DNA of 64,000 bases from Stomoxys calcitrans (taxonomy: Eukaryota > Arthropoda > Insecta > Diptera > Muscidae), in the NCBI RefSeq assembly GCF_963082655.1, contig NC_081554.1, forward strand, positions 39,950,354 through 40,014,353, given 5' to 3'. Below the pieces are notes generated by a model that saw only the letters and a list, made by a program, of their open reading frames with translations, had not been told where the DNA came from and did not search any database. How positions within the stretch are numbered: position 1 is the first letter of the stretch; each line of letters begins with the position of its first letter. Below, one piece after another: positions 43,366 through 54,255 of this stretch. The position numbers were made by a program, and so were the translations under genes.

Positions 43366-44489
43366 AGCACATCTCATTCCTCAATCAATCAGATTATTTC
43401 CTCCCAAAGAAAGGTAACTTCATACACTGTAAAAACTAGAGAGGGATAAGATTGATAAACGCAATAAACAAGGTAATAGCAACCTTTCTGCTTTATCATG
43501 CCAGGACGTTCTTATGCCGACCACATCAACTGCCTGCGTATAATCATTGAACAGCCTCTGAACTTAATAAACACCTATACCATTTATTCATCGACTTCGA
43601 GCGTACTTTTGACACAGTTTCGCTAACCTCTATGTGGAGCATACTGTTGAATAATGGCATCCTAGAAAAGATCGCGAAACTAATTAGGGAGCTGAATAGG
43701 AATGTTGAATTTTCAGTACGCTTCAATGGAAAAGAGAGCCGTCCTTTCGGTATCGACAAAGGAGTGAAGCAGGGATGCATCCTATCGCCGATGCCTTTTC
43801 AAATTTTACTGGATTTCGTCTTAGGGGCGACAAGTGCTGAGACATCCTATGAGCTTCGCTGGGATATAAACGAGTTTCTTGGAGACATCGACTACGCGGA
43901 TGATATATGCCCCTTTGCGCATTGCTTTGGGTACATAGAGGCAAAATTGGAACGCTTGAATAAAAACGCGGCCAAAGTAAGACCAAATTGATGAGTATAA
44001 GAACAAAAAATCTGACACCGCTCACTATAAACGGACATGTCATTGAAGACGTTGAAAACTTTTCCTATCTTGACAGCAATATTATGGAGGGCGGCGGATC
44101 AGAAGCAGACATCCGCAGGCTGGAAGTGCCTTTTTTAAGCTCAGAAAAGTTTGGAGATGCAGTGACATCTCATATTATACAAAATTCTGAATCTTCAATA
44201 GTAGTTTGAAATCTATTTTACTATATGGCTGTACAACTTGGAGCTTGACACAAGCTAGTTCCCAAATCCTCCGAATTTTTTGGCCAAACCGTATTTCAAA
44301 TGAAGAATTGCCAATAAGAACAAACAGTACTCTTGTTGAGATAGAAATCAGGAAGAGAAAATGGACTTGGTTCGGTCAGGCAAGAAATGTTCTAGACTGA
44401 AATCCGCAAGGACAGCAAAGGAGAGATGCCCGAGAAACACATGGATCCGCTGTACGAAAAGAGAGTTGAAATCAATGAATATATCGTAA

Positions 44490-44745
44490 CAGGTGTCTCT
44501 AGATCCTCTTAAAGTATCCGGACGATTAAGACCACAGATCTATACAAAAAAAAGTAAATTCTGCCTTAAGATAGCATCGAATACACATAACCCGTTAAAA
44601 TTCACAACTCGCGATACTCTTTGTACAGATTGGGCATATACACACTTTATATTTGGTTTGACAAATATTTCGAGGGTGCTACAAACAGAGAAACGAATTA
44701 TGTACTCCCCACCCTTAAATGGTGGATGTAAAAACTGTTACAGTT
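44490..44745 (+). mobile_element. HTR right-end fragment
   Basis: 'gacaaatatttcgagggtgctacaaacagag' and 'ccacccttaaatggtggatg' are a decayed HTR right end. Confidence 0.55.
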
Positions 44746-45904
44746 GCATGTCACGTTACTCCACAAATAAGCATATTGTAAAGTGCAATGTTCGTATAAA
44801 TCAATGTCATCCCAACTACCACAACAACCGCAACGAACACCACTGACTTAATTCCTATAAACTGGCAACAAGAAATTCTGGAGTACGTTGCTGCTTCGTG
44901 GTGGTGACAATATTTGGCCCCTCCCCATATCAACATTGCAGCCTGGTGTGGATCCTTGCAAGTTGCCTCATAGTCAAATACAACAAAATTTATTGGCGCT
45001 AATTTCTGGCTTCTTTCTTTCAATACTTGCAGTGTTTTCATGCTGCATGATGACAAAGAATTTTCTTATTTCCTTTTACATTCTGGGGGTGTAATTCCAC
45101 AAAACTTTTCTGTTCTTGGAAGCCAATAAGGGTGGTGGTGGTTGTCTTTTTACTGAAAGACATTGCAGATAATTTAATTTACATTGAGAGATGTTTTATG
45201 AAGGGCAGTAGTATGAGGACTAATTTAGTCCATAAAAAATAGGCAAAGTCAGGGATTTGGAAAAGAGTGAAGAAGAGTCAGTTGTGTGTTCTCAGCGGCA
45301 TTTAGCTCGTATGATCGAAGAATTTTTTCTTCCAAGCCTCGAAGAAATGAGCGTTAGAAACGTGTATTTTGAGCAAGATATGATTTTCAAGACAGAATGA
45401 AACAAAATTAAGATATTGTTTTCTCAAATAATAAAAGAATTGTAAAAATTACTGAAGAACTTTAGTTTTTATTGACCTTTCAAATACATTACAGTAGGGG
45501 TAGATTGAACACTCTTACGAGTGAACGCCTCCTTCGAACAATAACACTTATTTTCTTCTTCTCCTTATCAGAAGGGGAGAACAGTTTAGGAAAAAATCTT
45601 AATTTAACTTAATTTTTGACATACCTTTTTCGGGAAAACTATTTGTGATCCTAAAAATCAAATATACATAACAGATTTTGAAGAATTCACTTCAATCTCA
45701 TAAATTTTGGAATATAATCAAATTAATAAACCTCATTTTCTGAACCTGGGTTAAGTAAACTTTCTAAATTAAGTGAACTTGCCTTGCAATACTCTACTGT
45801 ATGTAAGTTTATTTGGCGTACCCTGTATATAAATAAATGGACACATTAATATCGCAGTCAACATATATTGGAAAAACTAATACAGCTCACAGCTTCGAAT
45901 CTTC
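44746..45904. other. No recognisable gene; one possible short TA-flanked element
   Basis: AT-rich, no coding support. The only structure I see is the candidate at 45492-45799. Confidence 0.4.
45492..45799. mobile_element. Possible pogo-like miniature element
   Basis: Starts cagtaggggta and ends tactctactg, a short inverted end pair (cagtag-gta), with TA on each side (45490-45491, 45800-45801). Only about 9 of the first 11 bases match, so this is tentative. Confidence 0.3.
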
Positions 45905-47430
45905 TTCTTATATGTAACAAGTAAAGAGGTGTTAAGTTCGGCTGTGCCGAACTTTATATACCCACCACCAAGGATATAATAAGCATCCTATTTTATTACA
46001 ACTCTACTACTATATCCATAGTTATATCTAAATAGGGTCTGGATTCGATCATATTTTATTCATGTCCCGAGAACTCATATACAATTAATAGTTTCAGCGA
46101 TATCAGGCAAGAAATCCGCTTTTTATGGGACTAAGAACCAAAATTAGAAGATCGCTCAATATGACAGCTATATCTGTATAGTCTGGTCTGACTCATAATT
46201 GAGTTGGATGTCAGGAGGCATAAAACAACTCACTATTGCAAATTTCAACGAAATCGGGTAATAAACAAAGTTTTTATGGGCTTCAGACCCTTAATCGGCA
46301 AATCGGTCTATATGGCAGCTATATTTAATTTCATCCGATCCTTACAATATCTGGGTCAGTAAGCGGGAGGCTTAAAACTACTCACTAATGCAAATTTCAG
46401 CGAAATCGGCCAATAAATTAAGCTTTAATGGGCTTCAGACCCTTGATCGGCAGATGGGTCTATATGGCAGCTACATATAAATATAGTCCGATCTGAACCA
46501 TATTTGGGTCAAATGTCAGGAGGCTTTAAATAGCTCTCTATTTCAAATTTCATCGAAATCAGTTAAAAAATAAAGCTTTTACGGACTTCAGACCCTTGAT
46601 CGGAAGATCGGTTTATACGGCAGCTATATCCAAACATAGTGCGATCTGAACCATATTTAGGTCGGATGTTTGAAGGCCTAAAACTACTCACTGTTTGAAA
46701 TTTCAGCGAAATCGGATAAAAAATAAAGCTTTTTGGGCTTTAGACGCTTTATCGGGAGATCGGTCAATATGACAGCTATATCTAAATATAGTCCGATCTA
46801 AACCATATTAAGTTTAGATGTTGGGAGGCCTAAAACTATTCACTGTTTAAAATTTCAGCGAATTCAGATAAAAAATAAAGATTTTATGGGCTTCAGACCC
46901 CTTATCGGCAGATCGGTCTATATGGCCGCTATATCTAAATATGGACCGATCTAATTCATATTTGGGTCAGATATAGGGAGGCCTAAAACGACTTTCTGTT
47001 TCAAATTTCAGCGAATTCAGATAAAAAATAAAGCTTTTATGGGCTTCAGTTCCTTTATCGGGAGATCGGGCTATATGGCCGCTATATCTAAATAGAGTCC
47101 GATCTGAACCATATTTGGGTTAGATGTCGGAAGGTCTAAAGCTACGCACTGTATCAAAATTCAGACCCTTTATCGGCAGACCCTATATCCAAATATGTTC
47201 CGGTTTGGCTCGTTCAACAACTTAACCTACGTGCATCAAAAAGACGTATCTATGCCAAATTTCAGCTCAATACCTCAATACTTTGAAGGCTGTAGAGTGA
47301 TTATAACAGACGGACAGACACACGGACATCGTTAAATCGTCTAAAAATTTTACGACGATCCGAAATATTTATACACTATGTAGGGTCGGAAACTGAATAT
47401 ACCCCTATACGAAGGTGAGTATATAAAATC
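45905..47430 (+). mobile_element. HTR-family element, complete, forward orientation
   Basis: Left end 'aacaagtaaagaggtgtt' with hairpin aagttcggc-tgt-gccgaactt (45934-45954) and 'tatacccaccacc'. Six to seven units follow, with the landmark 'tcggtctatatgg' near 46303, 46455, 46608, 46760, 46913 and 47066 (152-153 bp period). The right end has the 'acagacggacagacac' block, 'tagggtcggaaactgaatata' and a decayed terminal motif. Confidence 0.9.
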
Positions 47431-47995
47431 AATTTGTGTTGGTTTGTTGGTTCCTTATAGACTCAGAAACGGCTGAATCGATTACCTTACACAGATTATA
47501 TAGGTTGGTCTTTAAGGAAACATAGGCTATATCATTTTTTGATGTTGGTAGGGGGAGCGGACCCTCCCCCTTATCCCAACAACACCACCCAAAATCAAAA
47601 GTCTACCGATCGGGACAATATGGCTATCAGATGAAAGGTATGGAAGAGTAGAATACGAATATGGTATTAAAAATTGGGTCCAAGTACCCAGGAAGTCGAA
47701 CTAACCTCAAAACTCTTCCAAGCAGACAAATTGAACGATCATATCATTATGAGGCTCAAACAAAAGGTATTCGAGAGAAGATTACGAATTTGGCATAAAA
47801 AATCAGATCGAAGAATAGTGGGTCACTCCACCCCCCAAAAACGCCCCAAATAGGCATGTGGCTCATAATGACTATATGGGACTTGGTCTGTTTGTTTGTC
47901 CCGTAGACTCAAAAACGGCTGAAACGATTTTTTAAAATTCACACATTGTGTAGCTTGGTCACAGATTGTGTAGCTTGGTCCAGAAGGAAACATAG
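47430..47995. mobile_element. F2 repeat family, second copy
   Basis: 'ggctgaatcgattaccttacac', 'gagcggaccctcccccttatccc', 'gatcgggacaatatggctatcagatgaaaggtat' and a further unit, matching 39485-42100. It abuts HTR elements on both sides. Confidence 0.75.
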
Positions 47996-48792
47996 GCTCC
48001 ACCATAGAATGGGGGTATACTAATTTCGTCATTCTGTTTGTAACTCCTCGAAATATTCATCTAAGACCCCCCATCAAGATTATAGATGGCCATGACATTT
48101 TAAGTCGATCTAGCTATGTCCGTCCGTCCGTTCGTCTGTCTATCGAAAACACGATAACTTTCGAAGTAGTAAAGCTATCCGCTTGAATTTATCCACAAAT
48201 ACTTCTTATTAGTGTAGTGTAGGTCGAAGGTTGGGATTGTAAATGGGCCATATTGGTCATTGTTTTGATATAGTTGCCATATAAACTTAACTTCTTAAGC
48301 CACTTCTTAATTCTTATTCAATTTGGCTGAAATTTTGCATGAGGTGTTTTGTTATGATTTCCAACAACTGTGCCGATTATGGTTTGATCGGTCCATAACT
48401 TGATATAGCTGTCATATAAACCGATGTGGGGTCTTGACTTCTTGAGCCTCTAGAGGGCGCAATTTTTATCCGATTTGACTGAAATTTCGCAGGACGTATT
48501 TCGTTATGACTTCCAACAACTGTGTCAAGTATGCTATATATATGTACATAACCTGATATAGCTGCCATATAAATCGATCTTGAATTTTGACATCTTGACC
48601 GACTAGAGGGCGCAATTTGGCTGAAATTTTGCATAAGGTGTTTTGTTACGACTTTCAACAACTGTGGTAAGTATGACGCAAATCGGTCCATAACCAGATA
48701 TAGGTGCCATATAAACCGATCTGGGATATTGGCTTCTTGACCGACTAGGGGCGCAATTCCTATCCAATTTGGCCGAAATTTTGTACAACGGC
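47996..48792 (-). mobile_element. HTR-family element, reverse, left part missing
   Basis: Right end first ('ctccaccatagaatgggggtatac'), then 'tccgtccgtccgttcgtctgtc' and four units ('cataacctgatatagctgccatataaa', 'gcgcaatttttatccgatttgactgaaa'). It is cut at 48792 where a forward copy begins. Confidence 0.78.
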
Positions 48793-49240
48793 TTTGGTGG
48801 TCGTGGGAGGAGCCGTTTATATGGTAGCTATATTCAATTCTAGACCGATCTGGGCCAAATTTAAAAAGGATGTCGAAGGGCCTAACACAACTCACTGCCC
48901 CAAATTTCAGCAAAATCGGAGAATAAGTGTGGCTTTTATGGGCCTAAGACCCTAAATCGGTGGATCGGTCTTTGAAGATATAGTCCGATAAAGCCCATCT
49001 TTGAACTTAACCTACTTATGGACAAAAAAGAATCTGTGCAAAATTTCAGCTCGATATCTCCATTTTTAATGACTGTAGCGTGATTTCAACAGGCAGACGG
49101 ACGGACATTGCTAGATCGTCTTAGATTTTTACGCTGATCAAGAATATATATATTTTATAGGGTAGGAAACTTCGATGTGTTGCAAACGGAATGACAAAAT
49201 GAATATACCCCCATCATTCGGTGGTGGGTATAAAAAAGAC
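48793..49240 (+). mobile_element. HTR-family element, forward, left part missing
   Basis: Begins inside a unit of the copy-4 subfamily ('ccgtttatatggtagctatattcaa', 'ggatgtcgaagggcctaacac') and runs to the right end '..gtaggaaacttcgatgtgttgcaaacgg..attcggtggtgggtata'. Confidence 0.78.
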
Positions 49241-49337
49241 TTCTTATAAAAATTGGACTTAAGAGAGCTCTGCCGACACAGATGCCGATGAGGCTTCGCA
49301 GATGAAAATTTTATGAAAATGTATGGACCATGCTCGA

Positions 49338-49651
49338 AGGCCACCATAGCGCAAAGGTTAGCATATCCGCCTATGACGCTGATCGCCTGTGTTCGAATCC
49401 TGGCGAGACCATAAAAAAAATTTTCAGTGGTGGTCTTCCCCTCCTAATGCTGGCAATATTTGTGAGGTACTATGCCATGTAAAACTTCTCTCCAAAAGAG
49501 GTATCGCACTGCGGCACGCCGTTCGGACTCGGCTAAAAAAGGAGGCCCCTTATTATTGAGCTTAAACTTGAATCGGACTGCACTTATTGATATGTGAGAA
49601 GTTTGCCCCTGTTCCCTAGTGGAATATTCATAGGCAAAAATTTGCAATTTG
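49338..49651 (+). mobile_element. SINE, complete
   Basis: A box region ccatagcgcaaaggttagcat, B box gttcgaatcctgg, tail 'gttccctagtggaatattcataggc'. The flanks tgtatggaccatg (49320-49332) and tgtatagaccatg (49650-49662) are a probable 13-bp target duplication with one mismatch. Confidence 0.9.
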
Positions 49652-49662
49652 TATAGACCATG

Positions 49663-50655
49663 AGCACTTTATGTGTTTTCAAGAAACCAAAAAAAAAGAT
49701 TGGGTTCTAAGGGTTATATCTAGTTAAAGTCCCTTACAGCCTATTTTGAAAAGAAATCTGACCTCGTCTCTACAATAACTAAGCTTTTTACATTGATTCT
49801 CAACACTTCCTTGATTTCAGCATCTAGACATCGTTCAATCTTTTTGTTCCAAAAATCTTTCATTGTGCCTCTTCATCCAAAGTGCTTTGAATAAAATACT
49901 TCCACCATGCACTTTTCATTATTTCCTAGCATGGATTTTCCTCTATCGCATCACTCGGCACGATTGTGTTTTGTGCTCTGAGTTCATGTATTTTTGTAGT
50001 TTCGAACGAACAAGTTTTCACAAACAAGTCATTCAGTAGAGTAGGAGCTCACACAGGGCTCCTTCATGCGCCACCATTGGCAATTAATTGCAGAGCATTT
50101 AAAATTTAGCATTAAATTTTAAACGAAGTGTTAAAGTAATCAATAGTGCGTAACAGACGGCTACGGGGGACTGGGTGTCATTGCATTGCATTGCGCGCCA
50201 CATGCATTGCCAGATAAGACAGGCAGACGGACAGGACATTTGTTCCTCACATGCTGAAGTTGCTGTGCTACTATCTCTGTTAGAGCTGAGGGCCATAGAG
50301 TTCGTCGCTCTATTAAAGACTATGGATTTGTTTGTTTACAATTAAATCATACAGAATGTAGTGTGGTTTTATACACAACATAAAGATGTTTAAATATTAG
50401 CACAAATGAAATGAATCATTGAAAATTATACCGATAAAGAATTTTTTCATGATTTACAAGCAAATACGAATTTTTTCCACTTGAAATATAAGAAAAATTG
50501 TAAAATTAACAAGAAAGTTGACTTGGAAGAACTTTGACTGAACACCATTACGGGTTCTATGTTAAGACTATATAAGATGAAACATTAAAGTTGATTTGTA
50601 GGATATAATGACTATTATGAAGACACCACTGATTGTGATAGAAAGCAAAAATAAC
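49663..50655. other. No recognisable gene
   Basis: Apparently unique, AT-rich. 'cattgcattgcattgcgcgcc' near 50180 is a short simple repeat. No coding support. Confidence 0.4.
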
Positions 50656-51190
50656 AAGAAAAAAGGTGGTACTTCGGCGGGGTCGAATCATGGGAATCCA
50701 CCACCATGGATTCCTCTAAAACGTTAAGGTTATTAACTAAGTTTGCATTTGAATGGATCATACTTGGCAAGGAAATTGGAAGTCATATCCGAAGTCATTC
50801 AATAAGTTTCAGCCAAATAAGGTGAAAATTTAAGCTTCTAGGAGCTCAAGAATAGAATCCGGGGCTCGGTTTAAATGACGGCTATATCAGTTTAAAGACC
50901 GATTCAGATCATACTTGGCCCGGATATACGAAGTCATAACACAAGTTTTTGTGACAAATTTCAGCCTAATTAGGTGAAGATTAAGGCTTCTTCAAGAGTT
51001 ATATCAGTTTAATCACCCATTCAGATCATGCTTGGGACAGATAATGAAAGTCGTAACAAAAGTCCTCGTGCCAAATTTCAAGCAAACCGGATGAAAATTG
51101 AGGTTACTAAGGGCTAAAGAAGTCAAATCCGGGGATCGGTCTATTTGGGAGCTAGACCATCCTCCCATCCTATAAGGATGAAAACGGTTT
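50656..51190 (+). mobile_element. HTR-family element
   Basis: Left end 'aaaaaggtggtacttcggcggggtcgaatcatggg..ccaccatggattcc', three units of the copy-1 subfamily, and a truncated right end ('accatcctcccatcctataagg'). Confidence 0.75.
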
Positions 51191-51192
51191 TT

Positions 51193-51395
51193 CAAATAGC
51201 GAAACCCATCTTCTGGTGATCGATATCGTCGGCATAAGCGAATAACATATGTTCTCTTATGAGTTGTGTGTCATGCCTATTATCACCTGCATCTCGTATA
51301 ATCTTCTCCAGCAGGATATTAAAGTGATCACACAATAGGCTATCTCATTGTTTGAAACTTTATTTGATATGAAACGCTCCAGGAGGTTCTTTAAT
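51193..51395 (-). pseudogene. RTE-type LINE, RT core fragment
   Basis: Antisense translation: CDHFNILLEKIIRDAGDNRH, then LIREHMLFAYADDID. The active-site YADD is intact in this scrap. It is more diverged from the other RTE copies than they are from one another. Confidence 0.8.
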
Positions 51396-51399
51396 ATTT

Positions 51400-51800
51400 T
51401 AACTGAGAAGCGTGTCTTAACCCCTAAAAGCCACAATTTTTATCAGATTTGTTTCAAATTTGGAACAATTACTTGAGTTTTGATTTCCAACATCTATGCC
51501 AACTATGATCCGAATCGGTCTATAAACAGTTATAGCCCCAATATAAACCGATCCCAGGATTTGACTTTTTGGGCATTTAGAAGCCTCAATTTTCATTCGA
51601 TTGGCTAAAATTTGGACCAAAGTTTTGGGTTAAGACTTCCAACATCCATGCCAAGTACGATTCGAATCGGTCTATAAACAGATATAGCCCCCATATGAAC
51701 CGATCGCCAGGTTTGGCTTCTTCAGCCCTTAGAAGTCTTAATTTTCATTCGATTTGGCTTAAATTTGGAATACAGATTTGTCTTATGACTCATAACTGAA
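51400..51800 (-). mobile_element. HTR internal fragment, reverse
   Basis: Units with 'atgatccgaatcggtctataaacagttatagcccc' and 'aaccgatcccaggatttgac', about 170 bp apart. Neither end is present. Confidence 0.7.
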
Positions 51801-51809
51801 ATCGAAGTG

Positions 51810-53085
51810 TCACATTCAGGAGCGTAGACGCGCCGTGGGATCGAAATGACGCCTGAATCCGAGGATAGTCCACTGGCTCTACGGGAGCGTGATTAGCGTG
51901 ATTATACTTACTTACGGCTCTGTAGTTTGGTGGACTGCTATGGAGAAAAAGTGCAATATAAGGATCATACAACAGGTTCAGAGAACATGTTGTCTTGTCA
52001 TAGGGGGAGCGATGAGGATCACGCCCACTAGGGCACTGGAGACTATTCTAGATGTCCGACCCATTAACATGCAGATTAAGTGTGAGGCAGCCACCTTGAC
52101 TATGAGATTTAAGGCAATGGGAGAATGGATTGAGGATGGGAGTAGCTCATACCATCGCGGTATAATCGAGGCACCGATAGGAAACCTATAAGGAAGGGAA
52201 GAGGTTTTCGATCGGATACCTGAGACGACACTTGAGGTCGAGTGCGAGGCACTGTTGCCAGCGGCACACTCTGGGATTGACGGAACCCTAGTACTGTCAT
52301 CTGGAAGATCATGTTACACGGATGAATGACAGGTAGAGGACAGATTGGGCCTGGGGGTTTACATTGAGAACCCAGGAACTGAGGCCTGTTTGAGACTGCC
52401 TGTCCATAATACGGTCCAACAGGTGGAGATCCGGGCGACCACGGAATGTGTGATATCATAATGTGGTGCTAACGCGAGAACGTCGAGTGTGAACATCTTC
52501 ACGAACAGTAACATTGTCGTACGGGCAATAACAACCAGGACGGTAAGGTCACGAACAGTCTTGGCGTGTAAGAAGGAGATTAACGCCTTCTATGAGGATG
52601 GCAAAAACCGCATCGTTTGGGTGCCGGGCCACAAAGGAGTAAGGGGGAATGTAAGGGCAGACGATTCGGCGGTGAAGGTCAGAGAACTGTCGCCGATAAA
52701 CTTGGATAACCCAAAGCCTTACGAGTTGACGCAGTCCAAGTTAAGGGCGTGGGCGATGAATGCTCATGCAACCCTGTGGAACAACGAAACGATCGGTAGG
52801 ACGGCGAATTCCTATGGGGGATCCAGATCGTGAGAAGACGAAGATATCACTGAGGAAGGAGGTCAGTATAACTATTGGTATCATAATGGGATATATAGGA
52901 CTACGAGCTCACTTATGTACAATAAAATCGGTACGGCAACTGAAAGAATGTATAGGGCACGCGGGGAAGATGATGAGACGTTGCAGCATTTCCTTTGTCA
53001 TTGCCCGGCTTTCGCTTCTAACAGATACCGACACTTAGGTGGGGACACAAAATACCAGACATAACCTAACCTACAACATCAGGTC
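51810..53085 (+). pseudogene. LINE-2, RT C-terminus, RNase H and zinc knuckle
   Basis: Reads LTYGSVVWWTAMEKKCNIRI and QVQRTCCLVIGGAMRITPTR (end of RT, 51889-52080), a decayed RNase H start (52330-52440), NIFTNSNIVVRAITTRTVRS (SDS of the family is TNS here), NRIVWVPGHKGVRGN (52610-52660), RAWAMNAHATLW, and after frameshifts 'GLRAHL', HAGKMMRRCSISFVIARLS-type shadow of the knuckle and 'ggggacacaaaataccagac'. The element strand ends 'cataacctaacctac' (53059-53073). The RNase H aspartate landmark is lost; not functional. Confidence 0.82.
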
Positions 53086-53089
53086 AATA

Positions 53090-53500
53090 TTTTATTATAG
53101 GCCCCCTAAGTACCGACATCCAGATATGACTTCTAGAGACCAAAATAATTCAAATGCAAACTCAGTTAATATGGGTACATTTATAGAGGAATCAATGGTG
53201 GTGGATATCCAAGATTCGGCCCGGCCGAACTTAGCACTCTTTCACTTGTTAACGTTCTACAGGTGAACTCGTGGCACTTGTGGCATTTTAAATCAATACC
53301 CTTAACGGATGTTTTCCACAGTAATTATTGTTTAGCTCGATCTATAACTTGATATACCTCACATATAAACTGATCTCGCGGATAGCCTTCAACGGTCCCT
53401 AAAAGCTTAAATTTTTGTCTGCTTCCTTAGATTTTAGGCATTGAAAATTTTTGCAGAATCTATGATTCGGCCCGGCTCGCTTACACTTGTTTTTACTCCG
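53090..53500. mobile_element. HTR left-end scraps, reverse
   Basis: 53205-53250 ends 'gattcggcccggccgaacttagcactctttcacttgtt', and 53469-53495 repeats a shorter 'gattcggcccggctcgcttacacttgttt'. Between them are decayed units ('atctataacttgatatacctcacatataaac'). Confidence 0.75.
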
Positions 53501-54255
53501 GCCCAAAGAAATTGCACAATGTGTAATTTAAGCCTCTTGTTGCTTCCATTAATTTCGTTTTCAACAATAGATAATTTAATACTTGCTTAGCTCCAATGGT
53601 TCCATTAAACTTACCTAAAATGAAAAGAAGAAAAATAAAATCAAAACTGATAACTATTTCCAAGTAAAATTTTTCTTTTAATAAGTTCAAAATATCACAA
53701 TAAATAAAAAAAAAATTATGGCCAAATTAAAAAAGAAGTAAAGAGGTAACTAATATAGCTGATACGAAGCGTTAGCAATTCAAACGGTAGAATTTTTTTG
53801 ACACAACTTCCGAAAGATGCACAGAAACATGTGTGTGCCATGAGAGTAATGTAATTGAGTAGAAATAAAGCCTGTCACTACAACACACAAACACATGCAT
53901 TGGAAAAAGAATAGCTGGAAGACAGGGTGTCAAGCTTTGTTAGTGCGATATTTACATTATAAGAGTCGTTTTCGCAATGATTGGATATAAGTACAACCTA
54001 CCAACGTCCGGCCATTGAAGCCTTCACACCTAAAAGGGTCTGAAGAGGACCTTGGTTAACCAAGAGGTCGTCATACTCGCGTCATACTATTGTTGGTGTT
54101 GTAGTATCTTCTGGCTTTACTTTTCTATAGCATTCGATCATTGAGCTCGTCTCGAAAGAGAAATAGAAATGAAAATATTTTTCATTGATTTTTTTTTTTC
54201 ATGTAACCAACACGCAGGGGTTGTCCCCTATATATGCAGTGCATTGCGTTGGCAA
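53501..54255. other. No recognisable gene
   Basis: AT-rich, with a T run near 54188-54199. No coding support. Confidence 0.4.

Larger units (their letters stand above)
42330..44480 (+). pseudogene. Non-LTR retrotransposon (LINE-4), decayed
   Basis: In order: MIGIWNIRTLSESRI (endonuclease start, 42495 and duplicated at 42744), LGYFNAMDGNNNNN and DRLVDFCATNRL (endonuclease core, 43040-43170), an inserted RTE fragment (43175-43365), then RT: ADHINCLRIIIEQ, IDFERTFDTVSLTSMWSILL, GVKQGCILSPMPFQILLDFV, DIDYADDICPFAHCF and, after a frameshift at about 43990, LTPLTINGHVIEDVENFSYL, ILLYGCTTWSLTQ and ISNEELPIRTNS..RKRKWTWFGQAR. The clade is uncertain (RTE or CR1 side). Multiple stops; non-functional. 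Confidence 0.8.

Noticed and set aside
48377..48913. 178-codon antisense ORF
   Set aside because: Spans the junction of two HTR elements and translates their repeats.
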